A stretch of 64,000 nucleotides of DNA from Psychrobacter ciconiae (lineage in GTDB: Bacteria > Pseudomonadota > Gammaproteobacteria > Pseudomonadales > Moraxellaceae), in the NCBI RefSeq assembly GCF_904846055.1, contig NZ_CAJGYV010000001.1, forward strand, positions 992,001 to 1,056,000, given 5' to 3'. The position numbers and the translations under genes were made by a program. Positions 10,366-20,689 of this stretch are shown piece after piece. How positions within the stretch are numbered: position 1 is the stretch's first letter; each line of letters starts with the position of its first letter. Under the pieces are notes generated by a model. That model did no database searches. It saw nothing but the letters and a program-made list of their open reading frames with translations, and was not told the origin of the DNA.

Positions 10366-10887
10366 ATGATAGATGCAGACGGCTTTCGCGCCAATGTCGG
10401 CATCATCTTGGCAAATACACAAGGACAAGTTCTGTGGGCAAAACGTCTTGGTCACAACGCTTGGCAGTTTCCGCAAGGTGGCATCGACCACGGGGAGACG
10501 CCGATGGATGCGATGTATCGCGAGCTTTGGGAAGAGGTGGGACTATATCCGCGTCACGTGGAGCTTTTGGCGGTCACTCAAGACTGGCTGCGCTATCGCC
10601 TTCCCAAACGCTACGTTCGCCACGGGCAATATCCTTTGTGTATTGGGCAAAAACAAAAATGGTTTTTGCTGCGCCTTGATGAGCCAAACGCTCAGCACAT
10701 CCGCTTTGATGCGGCAAAGCCTGAGTTTGACCACTGGCAATGGGTCAGTTATTGGTACCCACTGGGTCAAGTTATTCATTTTAAACGTGGGGTGTACCGT
10801 AGGGCTTTGCAAGAACTTGCCCGCGAGCTCCCCTTAAAAAAGGAGCTGATACTGCCAAAGCAAGACAACCATTTATTGATGGGCTAA
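10366..10887 (+). CDS. rppH: RNA 5'-pyrophosphohydrolase (Nudix)
   Basis: 173 residues. Removes pyrophosphate from the 5' end of triphosphorylated mRNA and so starts RNase E dependent decay. The N-terminus [17 protein letters not shown] and the segment [14 protein letters not shown] are RppH marks. The Nudix box is complete: [21 protein letters not shown] (G-x5-E-x7-RELxEEVG). An AAAGG site at 10353 supports the ATG. The 278-base gap before it (10088-10365) must hold the two divergent promoters; the small open frame in it (10132-10362) has no coding signs. Confidence 0.96.
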   Translation: MIDADGFRANVGIILANTQGQVLWAKRLGHNAWQFPQGGIDHGETPMDAMYRELWEEVGLYPRHVELLAVTQDWLRYRLPKRYVRHGQYPLCIGQKQKWFLLRLDEPNAQHIRFDAAKPEFDHWQWVSYWYPLGQVIHFKRGVYRRALQELARELPLKKELILPKQDNHLLMG

Positions 10888-10956
10888 CTTATTCATTGGT
10901 TTCAAGTTAATGGTTTCAAGCTTGGTGATATCGCTTTTAATTTAACATTCCAATAA

Positions 10957-10997
10957 ATGCTTGATAAAAGGGGCACTTTTTATCAAGCATTTTTTAT
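10957..10997 (+). terminator. Intrinsic terminator after rppH
   Basis: A 13-bp perfect stem (ATGCTTGATAAAA / TTTTATCAAGCAT, 10957-10969 with 10978-10990), 8-base loop, followed by TTTTTTATT. It stands 70 bases after rppH. Confidence 0.85.
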
Positions 10998-11034
10998 TGT
11001 CCGTTTTTAATGATTTATTACTTATTATTATTCA

Positions 11035-11841
11035 TTAATTAAGCTCTTTACTGATTAATTCTGCTTTTGGCTGACCGTTTTTAAGCTCAAGCGTTAAGAG
11101 GCTTTGCGACCGCGTGCCATAGCTCAGCAGTTTATTGTCAAAATTAAATGTCGTTGGCTCAATAAAAACAGACGACAGCGCCGCCTCCATAGTTTTATCA
11201 ATTCCGGTATCAGACAGCTTATTAGCAGGCGCGGTCGTAGCATCGCTTAAAAGGTTAAAGGCAATATCTTGCCAAGTATTTTTTGGGTTGTTTGTTATTG
11301 CCATTTCGCTAAAGCTTTCGGCAATCACCGGCAGCAATTCTTGACGGATTCGACCACGAAGGCGCTCGGTTTTAAACCAAGCGTCATCGATTTGACCGTT
11401 AGAGATGACATGAAGCCCTGAATGCAGCGGCGTCGGCGGATAACCGCGATTGTTGACCATCACCGCTTGTCTGCTATCGCCGATAATTAAGTTAAATCCT
11501 GCAAAATCGGTCAAATTAATGCCTCGCGCAAACGCCATCGGACTTAACTCACTTTGCAAAAAATCGCTGACCAAATCGCCGCGCGAGCGCTGAAACTTAT
11601 TTGCTTGCACGCCATCGCGAAAGTTAAGCACGGCAGCCCAGCGACCGTTTTGAGTGCCATTTTTGTCTTGATGAATGCCAAGCCAAGTGCCGCCGCTTTT
11701 GTCATCGCGACCGGCAACAATGGGCTTGTCAAACCACGCGTGCAGTGGCGTGGTGGGTCGCTCAAAAAACTCGTCGCGGTTGGACAATAGCACCAGTGGC
11801 AACTCGTCAAATAACTGCCAAGCAATGGCGGCAATACACAT
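11035..11841 (-). CDS. NRDE-family protein (TANGO2-like)
   Basis: 268 residues. The name-giving motif NRDEFFERPT stands at residues 21-30, after the MCIAAIAW start that exposes Cys2. AGRDDKSGGTWLGI, GRWAAVLNFRD and GLHVISNG are further family marks. The eukaryotic relatives (TANGO2) influence lipid and haem handling; no bacterial reaction is established. Single gene, divergent from lgt with a 123-base gap. Confidence 0.9.
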   Translation of the reverse strand: MCIAAIAWQLFDELPLVLLSNRDEFFERPTTPLHAWFDKPIVAGRDDKSGGTWLGIHQDKNGTQNGRWAAVLNFRDGVQANKFQRSRGDLVSDFLQSELSPMAFARGINLTDFAGFNLIIGDSRQAVMVNNRGYPPTPLHSGLHVISNGQIDDAWFKTERLRGRIRQELLPVIAESFSEMAITNNPKNTWQDIAFNLLSDATTAPANKLSDTGIDKTMEAALSSVFIEPTTFNFDNKLLSYGTRSQSLLTLELKNGQPKAELISKELN

Positions 11842-11964
11842 AACACAGCCTTTTTAAGTTAAGGATAAAATCATCATTCATAAAAGCATCCTAGCATCTT
11901 CACTTATTATTTACCCTAAATTTTGCTATGATAGTCGGCATTTTATACTGCCGAAACCGACGCT

Positions 11965-12849
11965 ATGATGATTCATCCCAACTATAACCCTGTTGCCTTA
12001 AAACTGGGGTCAATTGAAGTCCACTGGTATGGGCTGATGTATTTGCTTGCCTTTGCTGCCGCTTATGGCTTGGCGTGGTATCGCAGTTCGCGCCGTGACG
12101 GCTGGTCGAGTGAGATGGTTTCCGACTTGGTATTTTATGGCGCGCTTGGGGTCATTTTGGGCGGTCGAATTGGCTATGTGCTGTTTTATCAGCTCGGCGA
12201 GCTGCTACAAAATCCGGCGTATTTGCTCAAGGTTTGGGAAGGCGGGATGTCCTTTCACGGCGGCTTTATCGGCGTGATGCTTGCCATGGTATTTTTTGCG
12301 CGAAAATACAAAAAAGCGCCGTTTCAGGTGTTTGATTTTATCGTGCCTTGTGTGCCAACCGGACTGCTTTTTGGGCGCATTGGCAACTATATCAACGGTG
12401 AGCTTTGGGGTCGGGTGTCAGACGGCGGTTACAACTGGCTGACTTATTTTCCGCAAGCGGTAAACTTTGATTATCAATTGCTTGAAGCCAACCCAAGCTT
12501 GCAAAGCTTAATGTTAGATGTCAACGGCAACTATTTATTGCCGCGCCATCCCTCACAGCTTTATGAAGCCTTTGCCGAAGGGCTGTTGTTATTTTTGGTG
12601 CTTTGGTGGTTTTCATCAAAGCCGCAACCTAGAATGGCGGTGTCGGCGCTGTTTTTACTGGGCTATGGCTTGTCACGATTTATCATCGAGTTTTTCCGGC
12701 AGCCGGACGCCGACCAAGGCTTTATTTTATTTGGCTGGATGACCAAAGGTCAGATTTTGACCGCGCCGATGATTGTGATTGGTATTTTGATGCTGATTTA
12801 TGCTTATAAGCGCGGCATTTATGATTGGGGCAAGCAAGCGGCTTATTAA
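11965..12849 (+). CDS. lgt: Phosphatidylglycerol--prolipoprotein diacylglyceryl transferase
   Basis: 294 residues, seven membrane segments. Transfers diacylglycerol to the lipobox cysteine of prolipoproteins at the inner membrane. Marks: HPNYNPVALKLGSIEVHWYGLMY at the N-terminus, GGMSFHGGFIG, and the Lgt signature GRIGNYINGELWGR, then RHPSQLYEAFAEG. Two ATGs stand in a row at 11965 and 11968 without a clear ribosome site. It heads lgt-thyA-folA, all on the plus strand. Confidence 0.98.
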   Translation: MMIHPNYNPVALKLGSIEVHWYGLMYLLAFAAAYGLAWYRSSRRDGWSSEMVSDLVFYGALGVILGGRIGYVLFYQLGELLQNPAYLLKVWEGGMSFHGGFIGVMLAMVFFARKYKKAPFQVFDFIVPCVPTGLLFGRIGNYINGELWGRVSDGGYNWLTYFPQAVNFDYQLLEANPSLQSLMLDVNGNYLLPRHPSQLYEAFAEGLLLFLVLWWFSSKPQPRMAVSALFLLGYGLSRFIIEFFRQPDADQGFILFGWMTKGQILTAPMIVIGILMLIYAYKRGIYDWGKQAAY

Positions 12850-12903
12850 TTCGTTTGAAAAATTTTGAACCCTTAATGTTTTAAACAATTGACAGTTAAT
12901 TTT

Positions 12904-13764
12904 ATGATTACAACGACCAACGAAGCGGCATATTTAGAGCTATTGCAACTGGTATTAAGCCAAGGTCACCAAAAAGGCGACCGAACCGGAACGGGAACGC
13001 TGAGCCATTTTGGGGCGCAATTGCGCTTTGATTTGGCAACAGGCTTTCCTTTAATTACCACCAAAAAGGTGCATTTTAAATCGGTTGTTCACGAGCTGCT
13101 TTGGTTTTTAAGCGGCAATACCGATGTCAAATATTTGCAAGAGCGCGGCGTTCGCATTTGGAATGAGTGGGCAACGGCGGCGCAAACGGCAAAATTTAAC
13201 CGCCGCGAGGGCGATTTAGGACCCATTTACGGTCACCAATGGCGCAATTATGGGGCAACCAAAAACGCTAGTGGCGATTATAATCCTGATGGCATCGACC
13301 AAATCAAAGCTGTGGTTGAGCAAATCAAAACCAACCCAAACTCGCGCCGCTTGATTGTCACCGGTTGGAACCCTTGCGAGGCGGATTTGGTCGCGTTGCC
13401 GCCGTGTCATACGCTATTTCAGTTTTTTGTTGCCGACGGCAAATTGTCTTGCCAGCTGTATCAGCGCTCGGCAGATTTGTTTTTAGGCGTGCCGTTTAAC
13501 ATTGCAAGTTATGCGCTACTTACGCAAATGGTGGCGCAAGTTTGTGATTTAGACGTTGGCGAATTTATTTGGACAGGCGGCGATTGCCACATTTATCAAA
13601 ACCATATTGAGCAGGTCAAATTACAGCTGTCGCGCGCTATTTTGCCGCCGCCAACGCTTGAATTAAATCCTGAAATTAAGGATATTTTTGCGTTTAGCTT
13701 TGATGATATTGCTTTACAAGATTATGAGTCGCATCCGGCAATCAAAGCAGACGTTGCCATTTAA
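12904..13764 (+). CDS. thyA: Thymidylate synthase
   Basis: Methylates dUMP to dTMP with methylene-THF, giving dihydrofolate that the next gene product recycles. 286 residues from the ATG at 12904; the frame extends 15 bases up to a poor start. Marks: [22 protein letters not shown], the catalytic cysteine (Cys168) in [29 protein letters not shown] and GDCHIYQNH. It lies 54 bases after lgt and 45 before folA. Confidence 0.98.
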   Translation: MITTTNEAAYLELLQLVLSQGHQKGDRTGTGTLSHFGAQLRFDLATGFPLITTKKVHFKSVVHELLWFLSGNTDVKYLQERGVRIWNEWATAAQTAKFNRREGDLGPIYGHQWRNYGATKNASGDYNPDGIDQIKAVVEQIKTNPNSRRLIVTGWNPCEADLVALPPCHTLFQFFVADGKLSCQLYQRSADLFLGVPFNIASYALLTQMVAQVCDLDVGEFIWTGGDCHIYQNHIEQVKLQLSRAILPPPTLELNPEIKDIFAFSFDDIALQDYESHPAIKADVAI

Positions 13765-13809
13765 CGCAAAATTTTAGCAAGCTTGGAAAAACAATTTGGA
13801 AAAACAATT

Positions 13810-14385
13810 ATGAGCTTTCAAGATATCGAAGTGGCGCAAATTGCAGCGGTCAGTGAAAATCACTGCATCGGTAAAAATAACGACTTGCCGTGGCATATTA
13901 AAGCGGATTTGCAGCATTTTAAAAAAATGACGGCGGACAGCGAAAAAACCGGTCAAGACATTCAAGGCATCGTTATCATGGGTCGCAAAACCTTTGAGTC
14001 GATGGCATCAAAGCCCCTACCAAAACGCATGAACGTCATTGTCACCACCCAGACAGACTTTGCTGAGGCAAATAATTTAAGCGATTGTCAAAACATTATC
14101 GTGGCACAAAGCCTCAATGACGCACTAACAAAGGCAACCGATTTGGCTAAAAAGCTGGACTTGCCGACCGTTTGGGTGATCGGCGGTGAGCGCTTATTTA
14201 CCGAAGCTTTGGCAGTGACCGACCGTATTGAGCTGACCCACGTGGCGACCACAATTGACAACGGCGATGCGTTTTATCCAACGTTGCCTAATGACTTTAG
14301 CGAAAGCCAAAAATCAGCCACCATGCTTGATGACAACAGCGGTCTTCGTTTTCAATCTGTCACCTATCAGCGCCGCTCAAAATAA
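13810..14385 (+). CDS. folA: Dihydrofolate reductase
   Basis: Reduces dihydrofolate to tetrahydrofolate. 191 residues from the ATG at 13810 (the frame opens at a TTG at 13783). Marks: IAAVSENHCIGKNNDLPWHIKADLQHFKK, where the Asp of KADL takes the place of the catalytic acid, IVIMGRKTFESM, and WVIGGERLFTEAL. It is longer than the E. coli enzyme (159) through insertions around residues 55 and 95-115. Coupled to thyA in function and position. Confidence 0.97.
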   Translation: MSFQDIEVAQIAAVSENHCIGKNNDLPWHIKADLQHFKKMTADSEKTGQDIQGIVIMGRKTFESMASKPLPKRMNVIVTTQTDFAEANNLSDCQNIIVAQSLNDALTKATDLAKKLDLPTVWVIGGERLFTEALAVTDRIELTHVATTIDNGDAFYPTLPNDFSESQKSATMLDDNSGLRFQSVTYQRRSK

Positions 14386-14388
14386 ACC

Positions 14389-14423
14389 TTTATAAAGTGC
14401 TTATTCATGAAGCACTTTATAAA
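14389..14423. terminator. Bidirectional terminator between folA and uvrC
   Basis: A 14-bp perfect stem (14389-14402 with 14410-14423) around a 7-base loop. It lies just after folA and overlaps the last codons and stop of uvrC, so the last uvrC codons are part of the hairpin. T-rich sequence on either side fits use by both genes. Confidence 0.7.
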
Positions 14424-16254
14424 TGGTTTTGGCAAGCACAGGACCAATACCATTAACGCCGCAAAGCTCTTGTTCAGACGCGCCAAGCAGCTGCTGAATG
14501 CCACCAAAATGGTTGAGCAAGTCGCGGCGGCGCTTTTCACCAAGCCCTGGGATGACCTCAAGCACCGATGATGAGCGGCGCTTGTCGCGTTTTTTGCGGT
14601 GCGCGGTGATGGCAAAGCGGTGCGCCTCATCGCGAATGTTCATGATTAAATGCAGCGCTTTACTGTCCATCGGCAGATCAAGCGGCGGATGGTCGATAAA
14701 ATGCAGCACCTCAAGACCGGCTTTGCGACCCTCACCTTTAGCTACCCCAATCAGCAAGGTATCGTTTAAAATCCCAAAGGACTCCAGCACTTCTTTTGCC
14801 ATGTTTAGCTGACCTTTACCGCCGTCAATCAGTAGTAAATCCGGCAGTGGCTGCTTTTTATAACGCCGCTCAAGCACCTGCTTCATCGCCGCATAATCAT
14901 CACCGCCTTGGATACCGTGAATGGCGTATTGGCGATAATCGCGCTTGCGAGCGCCACCTTGGTCAAACACCACGCAGCTGCCAATCGTCGCCTCGCCCAT
15001 GGTGTGCGAGATATCAAAGCACTCGATGCGGTCAATGGTACGGTCGGTCACGCCTGAGAGCACGTCTTTTAACGCATTAAAGCGCGCGTTCAATTCTAAG
15101 TAGTCACCCAATTTGGTTTTTAAGGCGTTATTGGCGTTTAATTGTGCCAAATCGAGCCAGTCAGCGCGCTGCTCGCGGACGCTGGTTTTTATCACTACTT
15201 TACTGTCAAAATGCGCGGCTAACGCTTCACTGATTGCCGTTTGGTCAGGCAATTCGTGACTTAAAATAATCTCACTTGGTAAATCATCGGTCACTTGAAA
15301 ATAAAACGAGCTGATAAATTCCGACAAGTTTTCTGATAGTGGTAAGGTGCTATCGACATCTGGAAAGTAGTTTTTACCGCCCAACACACGACCGCCGCGA
15401 ACGGTCAACACGTTCACGCAAGTGATTCCGGCTTGACTGGTAATGGCAATGACGTCCGCCTCCCCTTGAACGGTATAAACCGCTTGCCGAGCTTGAACCT
15501 CGCGCAGCATGGAAAGTTGGTCGCGATAAAACACCGCCTTTTCAAAATCAAGCGCTTCAGCAGCCGCTTCCATTTTTTCAATCAGCGCGTTATGAATGTC
15601 GCTTGAGTCGCCTTTTAAAAAGCGAATGGTGTTGTTTACGTCCTCGTTATATTCTTCGGGGCTGACAAAGCCCACGCAAGGCGCGCGGCAGCGTTTGATT
15701 TGGTACTCAAGGCAAGGTCGCTTGCGGGCACGGAAAAAAGTGTTACTGCATTGGCGCATTTGAAACATTTTTTGCATCAAAACAAGCGTCTCTTTTGCTG
15801 CATGCGCCGAGGGGAACGGTCCAAAAAAGCGCCCTTTTTGATGATTGCCCTTGCCGCGACCAAACGCAAGCCTTGGATAGGGCTTGTCCGCGGAAATAAA
15901 TACGTAAAGATAGGACTTGTCATCTCGAAGCAAGACGTTATATGGCGGTCTGTGCTCTTTAATCAGATTTTGTTCAAGCAGCAGCGCCTCGGTTTCGCTT
16001 CGAGTGATGATGGTTTCGATGTCATGAATCCGCGCCACCAGTGCCCGCGTTTTTGGGTGGTCGATGGTTTTGGCAAAATAGCTGTTGACGCGGCTTTTTA
16101 GCGATTTGGCTTTACCAACGTACAAAATATCGCCGTTTTTACCGAGCATTTTATAAACACCGGGCAAATTAGGCAGCCGCTTGATTAAATGCTTCAGCCG
16201 TTTTTGAGTGTCATTGTCTAAGATGTCATCGACCATAATTATTGCGCTCGCCAT
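14401..16254 (-). CDS. uvrC: UvrABC excinuclease subunit C
   Basis: 617 residues. Makes both incisions in nucleotide excision repair. Domains in order: GIY-YIG nuclease (LPGVYKM ... [18 protein letters not shown], residues about 28-105), Cys-rich region ([16 protein letters not shown]), UVR UvrB-binding motif ([17 protein letters not shown]), RNase-H-like 5' nuclease ([19 protein letters not shown]) and C-terminal helix-hairpin-helix pair ([24 protein letters not shown]). An alternative start is Met7 at 16236. Convergent with folA. Confidence 0.97.
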   Translation of the reverse strand: MASAIIMVDDILDNDTQKRLKHLIKRLPNLPGVYKMLGKNGDILYVGKAKSLKSRVNSYFAKTIDHPKTRALVARIHDIETIITRSETEALLLEQNLIKEHRPPYNVLLRDDKSYLYVFISADKPYPRLAFGRGKGNHQKGRFFGPFPSAHAAKETLVLMQKMFQMRQCSNTFFRARKRPCLEYQIKRCRAPCVGFVSPEEYNEDVNNTIRFLKGDSSDIHNALIEKMEAAAEALDFEKAVFYRDQLSMLREVQARQAVYTVQGEADVIAITSQAGITCVNVLTVRGGRVLGGKNYFPDVDSTLPLSENLSEFISSFYFQVTDDLPSEIILSHELPDQTAISEALAAHFDSKVVIKTSVREQRADWLDLAQLNANNALKTKLGDYLELNARFNALKDVLSGVTDRTIDRIECFDISHTMGEATIGSCVVFDQGGARKRDYRQYAIHGIQGGDDYAAMKQVLERRYKKQPLPDLLLIDGGKGQLNMAKEVLESFGILNDTLLIGVAKGEGRKAGLEVLHFIDHPPLDLPMDSKALHLIMNIRDEAHRFAITAHRKKRDKRRSSSVLEVIPGLGEKRRRDLLNHFGGIQQLLGASEQELCGVNGIGPVLAKTIYKVLHE

Positions 16255-16352
16255 TGCTTGAGCTTTATTAATAAGGCTTATCAGAGCAAATTACAAGCTT
16301 GTTGTAGCGGCATGGGTTTGCTAAATGAGGGTAATGATTTGCCATTTGACAT

Positions 16353-16380
16353 AAAAAAGCCAGCATGATGCTGGCTTTAA
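16353..16380 (-). terminator. Intrinsic terminator after the DUF3360-like gene
   Basis: Stem AAAGCCAGCA / TGCTGGCTTT with a short loop, followed on the minus strand by a T run (plus-strand ATAAAAAAG). It lies 14 bases beyond the stop of the membrane protein gene at 16394. Confidence 0.75.
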
Positions 16381-16393
16381 TAATACATTTCAA

Positions 16394-17953
16394 TCAGTGG
16401 CGAAACTCTGCCATCAATGCCGGAATGCCAGGCAACATGCCAACCATTGCCATCACGGCGGTGAGAACTACAAACATCACCCCAGGAATGACCCAGCGGC
16501 TCATTTTACTGAGCGCTGCGCTGCGCTCTTTTGAGCCAATCAGCCCCAGATTATCCAGAAGCATGGTCAGCGACCAACCGAAAGCGGGGTTTACCAGTGC
16601 TGACGCAAACACCACAATCGCGGCTGACTGCGTGGTTTTGCCTTCACGAGTCATCTCCATTCCTGCCTCTAGCAGCGGAATAAATACCCCAACCACCAGC
16701 GCCACACACATCACCGGCTCCCAGATTGCCAAATCCATCGGGTAGCCCCAAACACCGGCAATAATACAAAACAGCGCCGTCAAAATCGCACCTGCCGGAA
16801 TCGGACGCTTAGCAATCGCTGCCGGAACAATATAAGTGCCCCATGAAGAGCTGAAGTTTGCGCCGCCTAACACGGACCCTGCAACCTGCCGAAACGAGGC
16901 GCTGACCATCGTGTCATCAATGTTCATCAGCACTTTTTCGCTACGTTTTGGGTAGCTTATTTTTTGAAACACTTGGTGACCTAAAAAATCAGGCGACCAC
17001 ATGGCAACCGCAAGAACCGCAAAGGGCAGCACCACGATAAAGCTTTCAAGCGTTGGCAGCCCAAGCATCCAGCCAGAATTTTCACCCCACCAATACATCG
17101 GACTCATGTGCGGCAGCCCCGGCGCGGTTTTAAACTCAAACGGCGCGCCCATCAAAAACGCCACCCCGCCACCAAGCAGGCAACTAAGCGGCACGGCAAG
17201 CCAGCGCTTTTGAAAGTTCTCTAGCACCGCGTACAAAATAATGGTCATTAAAATCACCACAAAAGCAATGTGGCTCATGCCAATACCCTCTGCCCAAGCA
17301 AACAAGCTTTTCACCTGTGAGGTTGTACCAATAAAACCAAGGTAAAGCAGCAAGCCGCCACAAACACCCTTACTGGTCAACTCAGCAAGCAAGCTTCCTC
17401 CTTTACTGATAGCAAGCAGCAGCCCAAACGCCCCAATCAACAGTCCAAATGCCATCGGATGACCGCCTGCCACCACCACAATCGGAATCAATGGAATCAG
17501 TGGACCATGCGTTCCGGCAAGGTTGGCTGTCGGCAGTAAAAACCCTGAAAATAAAACCACAAAAAATGAAACGATAAGCAGCTCGTAGCGCACGTTTTCT
17601 AAGACAAACGCTTCGCCAAGTCCTAAGGGCGCGGCGAAAGTCGCGGCTATCGCCCCAACCATCACCACCTTACCGATGGTTGCCGCCATCGCCGGAATCG
17701 TATCTTCATATTCAAAGCGATAATCACGAAACGGCAAGTTCATACGCCAACGTTTAGGCTGCATGATTTGCAACTCATGGTTTAAATAGTCATCGCGGCT
17801 GTCAAAGCTTGAACTTGGTTGGTGTAGCTCTTGATAACTCTTGCCTTTATCAGGCTCATTTGGGGAACTATTTTTGCTGGCGATATCATCAAGGATATCT
17901 TGGCGGGCAGGGTCTTTTGAGATAAAAGCCGTCTTGGCGCTTGAGCTCATCAC
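16394..17953 (-). CDS. SulP/NCS2-like membrane protein, probably DUF3360 family
   Basis: 519 residues. The first 90 are soluble and polar, then 11-13 hydrophobic segments follow (from about residue 92 to 515). Marks I associate with DUF3360: the RMNLPFRDYRFEYEDTIPAMAATIGK entry before the first helix, LAGTHGPLIPLIPIVVVAGGHP, and SFRQVAGSVLGGANFSSSWGTYIVP. The general layout is that of the SulP/NCS2 (APC) fold, so it is likely a transporter of an anion or nucleobase; the substrate is unknown. It lacks a STAS domain. Single gene with its own terminator. Confidence 0.75.
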   Translation of the reverse strand: MMSSSAKTAFISKDPARQDILDDIASKNSSPNEPDKGKSYQELHQPSSSFDSRDDYLNHELQIMQPKRWRMNLPFRDYRFEYEDTIPAMAATIGKVVMVGAIAATFAAPLGLGEAFVLENVRYELLIVSFFVVLFSGFLLPTANLAGTHGPLIPLIPIVVVAGGHPMAFGLLIGAFGLLLAISKGGSLLAELTSKGVCGGLLLYLGFIGTTSQVKSLFAWAEGIGMSHIAFVVILMTIILYAVLENFQKRWLAVPLSCLLGGGVAFLMGAPFEFKTAPGLPHMSPMYWWGENSGWMLGLPTLESFIVVLPFAVLAVAMWSPDFLGHQVFQKISYPKRSEKVLMNIDDTMVSASFRQVAGSVLGGANFSSSWGTYIVPAAIAKRPIPAGAILTALFCIIAGVWGYPMDLAIWEPVMCVALVVGVFIPLLEAGMEMTREGKTTQSAAIVVFASALVNPAFGWSLTMLLDNLGLIGSKERSAALSKMSRWVIPGVMFVVLTAVMAMVGMLPGIPALMAEFRH

Positions 17954-18091
17954 ATCTCCTTATGCAGAGTTAAAGGGCAAGCACTTTTGGCTTTTAGCGA
18001 CAAAAAATGCTGCACGTCATAAACTTGCAGCTATTGTAAACTATCGTTTTGTAAATTGCGATTTTAAATCACTAAAAAGATATGGTTTGTA

Positions 18092-18442
18092 TCAATACTT
18101 GACCCTTATTTTCAGTCCTACGGGTCGTTTTTTCACCCAAGCAATAAATTTTTGCATGTCACTATGCTCACGAATCCGCTCAATAGTATGATAATAGTCA
18201 GCAAGCTCGTAATTAGAAAAGACGCGGTGAATTTGACTGTGGCACGGCCGGCAAAGCATGGCAATGTCGGATTTCATTTCATCGCGGCTAAACTTGCGGC
18301 GCGACCGTGATTTATTGTGCCGCGATTGCGGAATTAGATGATGCCGCGTCAAACTCATGGCACGCTCACAAAGCTCACACTGCCCGATTTTATCTTTCTG
18401 CGGTCTTAACAATGCGGGCGCAAACGGCTGCTGATTACCCAT
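18092..18442 (-). CDS. HNH endonuclease-family protein
   Basis: 116 residues. A ββα-metal layout is visible: zinc pair Cys22-x2-Cys25 (CELC), the His-His of TRHHLIPQS (34-35), and the second pair in LCRPCHSQIH (Cys64, Cys67) with the HNH-type end HSQIH. It is a free-standing chromosomal gene without phage neighbours. The target is unknown; such proteins are common in Moraxellaceae and other gamma-proteobacteria and may be structural relatives rather than restriction enzymes. Confidence 0.85.
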   Translation of the reverse strand: MGNQQPFAPALLRPQKDKIGQCELCERAMSLTRHHLIPQSRHNKSRSRRKFSRDEMKSDIAMLCRPCHSQIHRVFSNYELADYYHTIERIREHSDMQKFIAWVKKRPVGLKIRVKY

Positions 18443-18648
18443 AACTTTTTTCCTAACTTTAATTTATAATTAAAAGGTAAAAAACAAATCGCTACCAATC
18501 AAGAGCATAATAACCCTAAGCTTGTAACGTTTGATGTCAGGCAATTGGTTACGCTTTACGACTGGCAGACCGCGACAACTTTAATTATGATAGTCCCTTT
18601 TATTTCTTATATTACGCTTGTCCAACCACGTTGGCATCAGGATAGGTT

Positions 18649-19209
18649 ATGAGTTTGCTACCCAAAAATTTTGATAACTTCAAGCGCAAAGCCAAAAAAA
18701 ACATCATGCCGCTACTCACGCCGCATCTATTTAAGCTTCGGGTAAACACCTACCCGCCGTATGTCGGCGCAGGGATTAAAGTAGATCACATTGACCTTGA
18801 CCAAGGACTTTGTGTGTCGAGCCTAAATTTGACCGCGCTTAATAAAAACGCCGTTGGCACTCAATTTGGTGGCAGTTTATACGCCATGGTCGACCCGTTT
18901 TACATGCTTATTTTGATGCACCAACTGGGCAGCAGTTACGTGGTTTGGGACAAAAGCGCCCAAATTGATTTTATTAAACCGGCAAAAAGTCGCGTCACCG
19001 CTAAAATGAAAATACCAAGCTCGGAGCTGACCCTCATTCAAGAGCTGGCTAAAAATGGTGACCCTGTATTTCGTGAATACCAAACCGACATTGTGGACGA
19101 CAAACAAAAGGTGATTGCGAGCGTCACTAAGACCGTTTACATTCGCCTGCGAAAGTTTAGCAATTCAAAAGACCAATCAAGCGCCGTTTATCCAAAGCAA
19201 ACTGACTGA
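18649..19209 (+). CDS. DUF4442 hot-dog-fold protein (thioesterase-like)
   Basis: 186 residues. A hot-dog fold of the PaaI/DUF4442 group is suggested by LNKNAVGTQFGGSLYAMVDPFYMLILMHQLG (central helix with the FGGSL turn) and VWDKSAQIDFIKPAKSRVTAKM. Related proteins act on acyl-CoA or acyl-carrier thioesters. The start has TAGG 10 bases upstream. Followed by a strong terminator shared with rplS on the other strand. Confidence 0.82.
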   Translation: MSLLPKNFDNFKRKAKKNIMPLLTPHLFKLRVNTYPPYVGAGIKVDHIDLDQGLCVSSLNLTALNKNAVGTQFGGSLYAMVDPFYMLILMHQLGSSYVVWDKSAQIDFIKPAKSRVTAKMKIPSSELTLIQELAKNGDPVFREYQTDIVDDKQKVIASVTKTVYIRLRKFSNSKDQSSAVYPKQTD

Positions 19210-19264
19210 TGACTGGTCAGCGCTATTTAGTTTAAACAAATTTAGCTTAACCATTGAACCAACA

Positions 19265-19308
19265 AAAACCCCAATTAAGCCATGCCTAATTGGGGTTTTG
19301 TCTTTTTT
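19265..19308. terminator. Terminator between the DUF4442 gene and rplS
   Basis: A 13-bp perfect stem (19265-19277 with 19287-19299; AAAACCCCAATTA / TAATTGGGGTTTT) and a T run at 19303-19308 for the plus strand. A-rich sequence on its left side would serve rplS on the minus strand as well. Confidence 0.85.
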
Positions 19309-19356
19309 GGTACAGCTACTTATTATTAAATAATAAAAATAAGCTTAAATTAGCAA

Positions 19357-19764
19357 TTAAGCTTCAGCAGCCGTATCGGCAACCGCAACTTTTTGCTGAG
19401 CTGAGCGACCCGCGCCAAGCTTTTCGCGAATACGCGCAGACTTACCAGAGCGCTCACGAAGGTAGTAAAGTTTGGCACGGCGAACAGCACCACGGCGTTT
19501 GACTTCAATGCTGTCAATCAATGGTGAATGCAACTGAAACGCACGCTCAACGCCAACACCGCTTGAGATTTTACGAACGGTAAAGGCTGAGTTTAATCCG
19601 CGGTTGCGCTTAGCAATAACCACGCCTTCAAACGCCTGTAGACGCTCACGCTCGCCTTCACGAACTTTCACTTGAACGACGATGGTGTCACCAGGGGCAA
19701 AGCTTGGGTGCTCGCGCAATTGGGCATTTTCAATCACTTGAACCAATGGATGCTTGTTGCTCAT
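19357..19764 (-). CDS. rplS: 50S ribosomal protein L19
   Basis: 135 residues. Sits at the interface of the ribosomal subunits. Marks: [35 protein letters not shown] and [17 protein letters not shown] sequence (here [17 protein letters not shown]), then [20 protein letters not shown]. The Ala-rich tail is longer than in E. coli (115 residues). Last gene of rpsP-rimM-trmD-rplS, 153 bases after trmD. Confidence 0.98.
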   Translation of the reverse strand: MSNKHPLVQVIENAQLREHPSFAPGDTIVVQVKVREGERERLQAFEGVVIAKRNRGLNSAFTVRKISSGVGVERAFQLHSPLIDSIEVKRRGAVRRAKLYYLRERSGKSARIREKLGAGRSAQQKVAVADTAAEA

Positions 19765-19917
19765 GAGAGTATCTCCTCACATTAGATGATAGAGGCTTGT
19801 CGCGTATCACCTGTTTGTAATAAGTCATCATATTTTGGGATAAAATACGACATAAAAAGGGCTTAAACGCTTATCATTGAATAAGTCATTTAATTTAAAT
19901 TACTAACTTTCATTGTC

Positions 19918-20664
19918 TTACATTTTTTTAAGCCAAGCCGCTTGTTCAGGCGTTGGGGAAAACTTTTCCCACAAATCAGGACGACGGTCTTTGGTTCTTG
20001 CAACTTGTTGATAAAAACGCCATTTGGCAATATTACCATGATGACCTGACAACAGCACCTCAGGAACCGTGTCGCCTTCAAAGTCAATGGGTTTGGTATA
20101 ATGCGGACAATCCAGCAAACCTTCGACAAACGAGTCTTGTTCTGCTGATTTATCATCGCCCATCACGTTAGGAAGCCTTCGAATCACGCTGTCCATCAGC
20201 ACCATTGCCGCAAGCTCACCACCGCTTAGCACATAGTCGCCAAGAGAGATTTCGATATCAACGCTGCGCTGTAATAAACGCTCATCAATGCCCTCATAAC
20301 GACCACAAAGCAAAATCATGCCATCAAGGGTTGAAAAATCAACTACCTTAGCTTCTGATAACGTCTCACCTTGCGGCGATAAATACACCACAGGGCAACT
20401 GGATTTACCCAGCTGACAGCCGAATGCTTGCGCGCGCTGTTTTGCTTCAGTGATGGCTTTTACCAATGGCTCTGCCATCATCACCATGCCAGGACCGCCC
20501 CCAAAAGGGCGCTCATCAACGCGGCGATAATTGTCTGTGGTAAAGTCGCGCGGATTAATCGCGTCAATCACGACCTGCTGATTGGTAATAGCCCGTCCGG
20601 TAATGCCAAACTCACGAATGGTGGCAAACATCTCAGGAAAAATGCTAATTACCGCAAAATACAT
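19918..20664 (-). CDS. trmD: tRNA (guanine-N1)-methyltransferase
   Basis: Methylates G37 of tRNAs with SAM, preventing frameshifts. 248 residues from the ATG at 20664, which gives the family start [13 protein letters not shown]; the frame runs on to 20739 inside rimM. SPOUT-fold trefoil-knot marks: [33 protein letters not shown] and [17 protein letters not shown]. Lies 25 bases after rimM, in the standard order. Confidence 0.98.
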   Translation of the reverse strand: MYFAVISIFPEMFATIREFGITGRAITNQQVVIDAINPRDFTTDNYRRVDERPFGGGPGMVMMAEPLVKAITEAKQRAQAFGCQLGKSSCPVVYLSPQGETLSEAKVVDFSTLDGMILLCGRYEGIDERLLQRSVDIEISLGDYVLSGGELAAMVLMDSVIRRLPNVMGDDKSAEQDSFVEGLLDCPHYTKPIDFEGDTVPEVLLSGHHGNIAKWRFYQQVARTKDRRPDLWEKFSPTPEQAAWLKKM

Positions 20665-20689
20665 CAGCTGCAACCTTTGCCCAACATCA

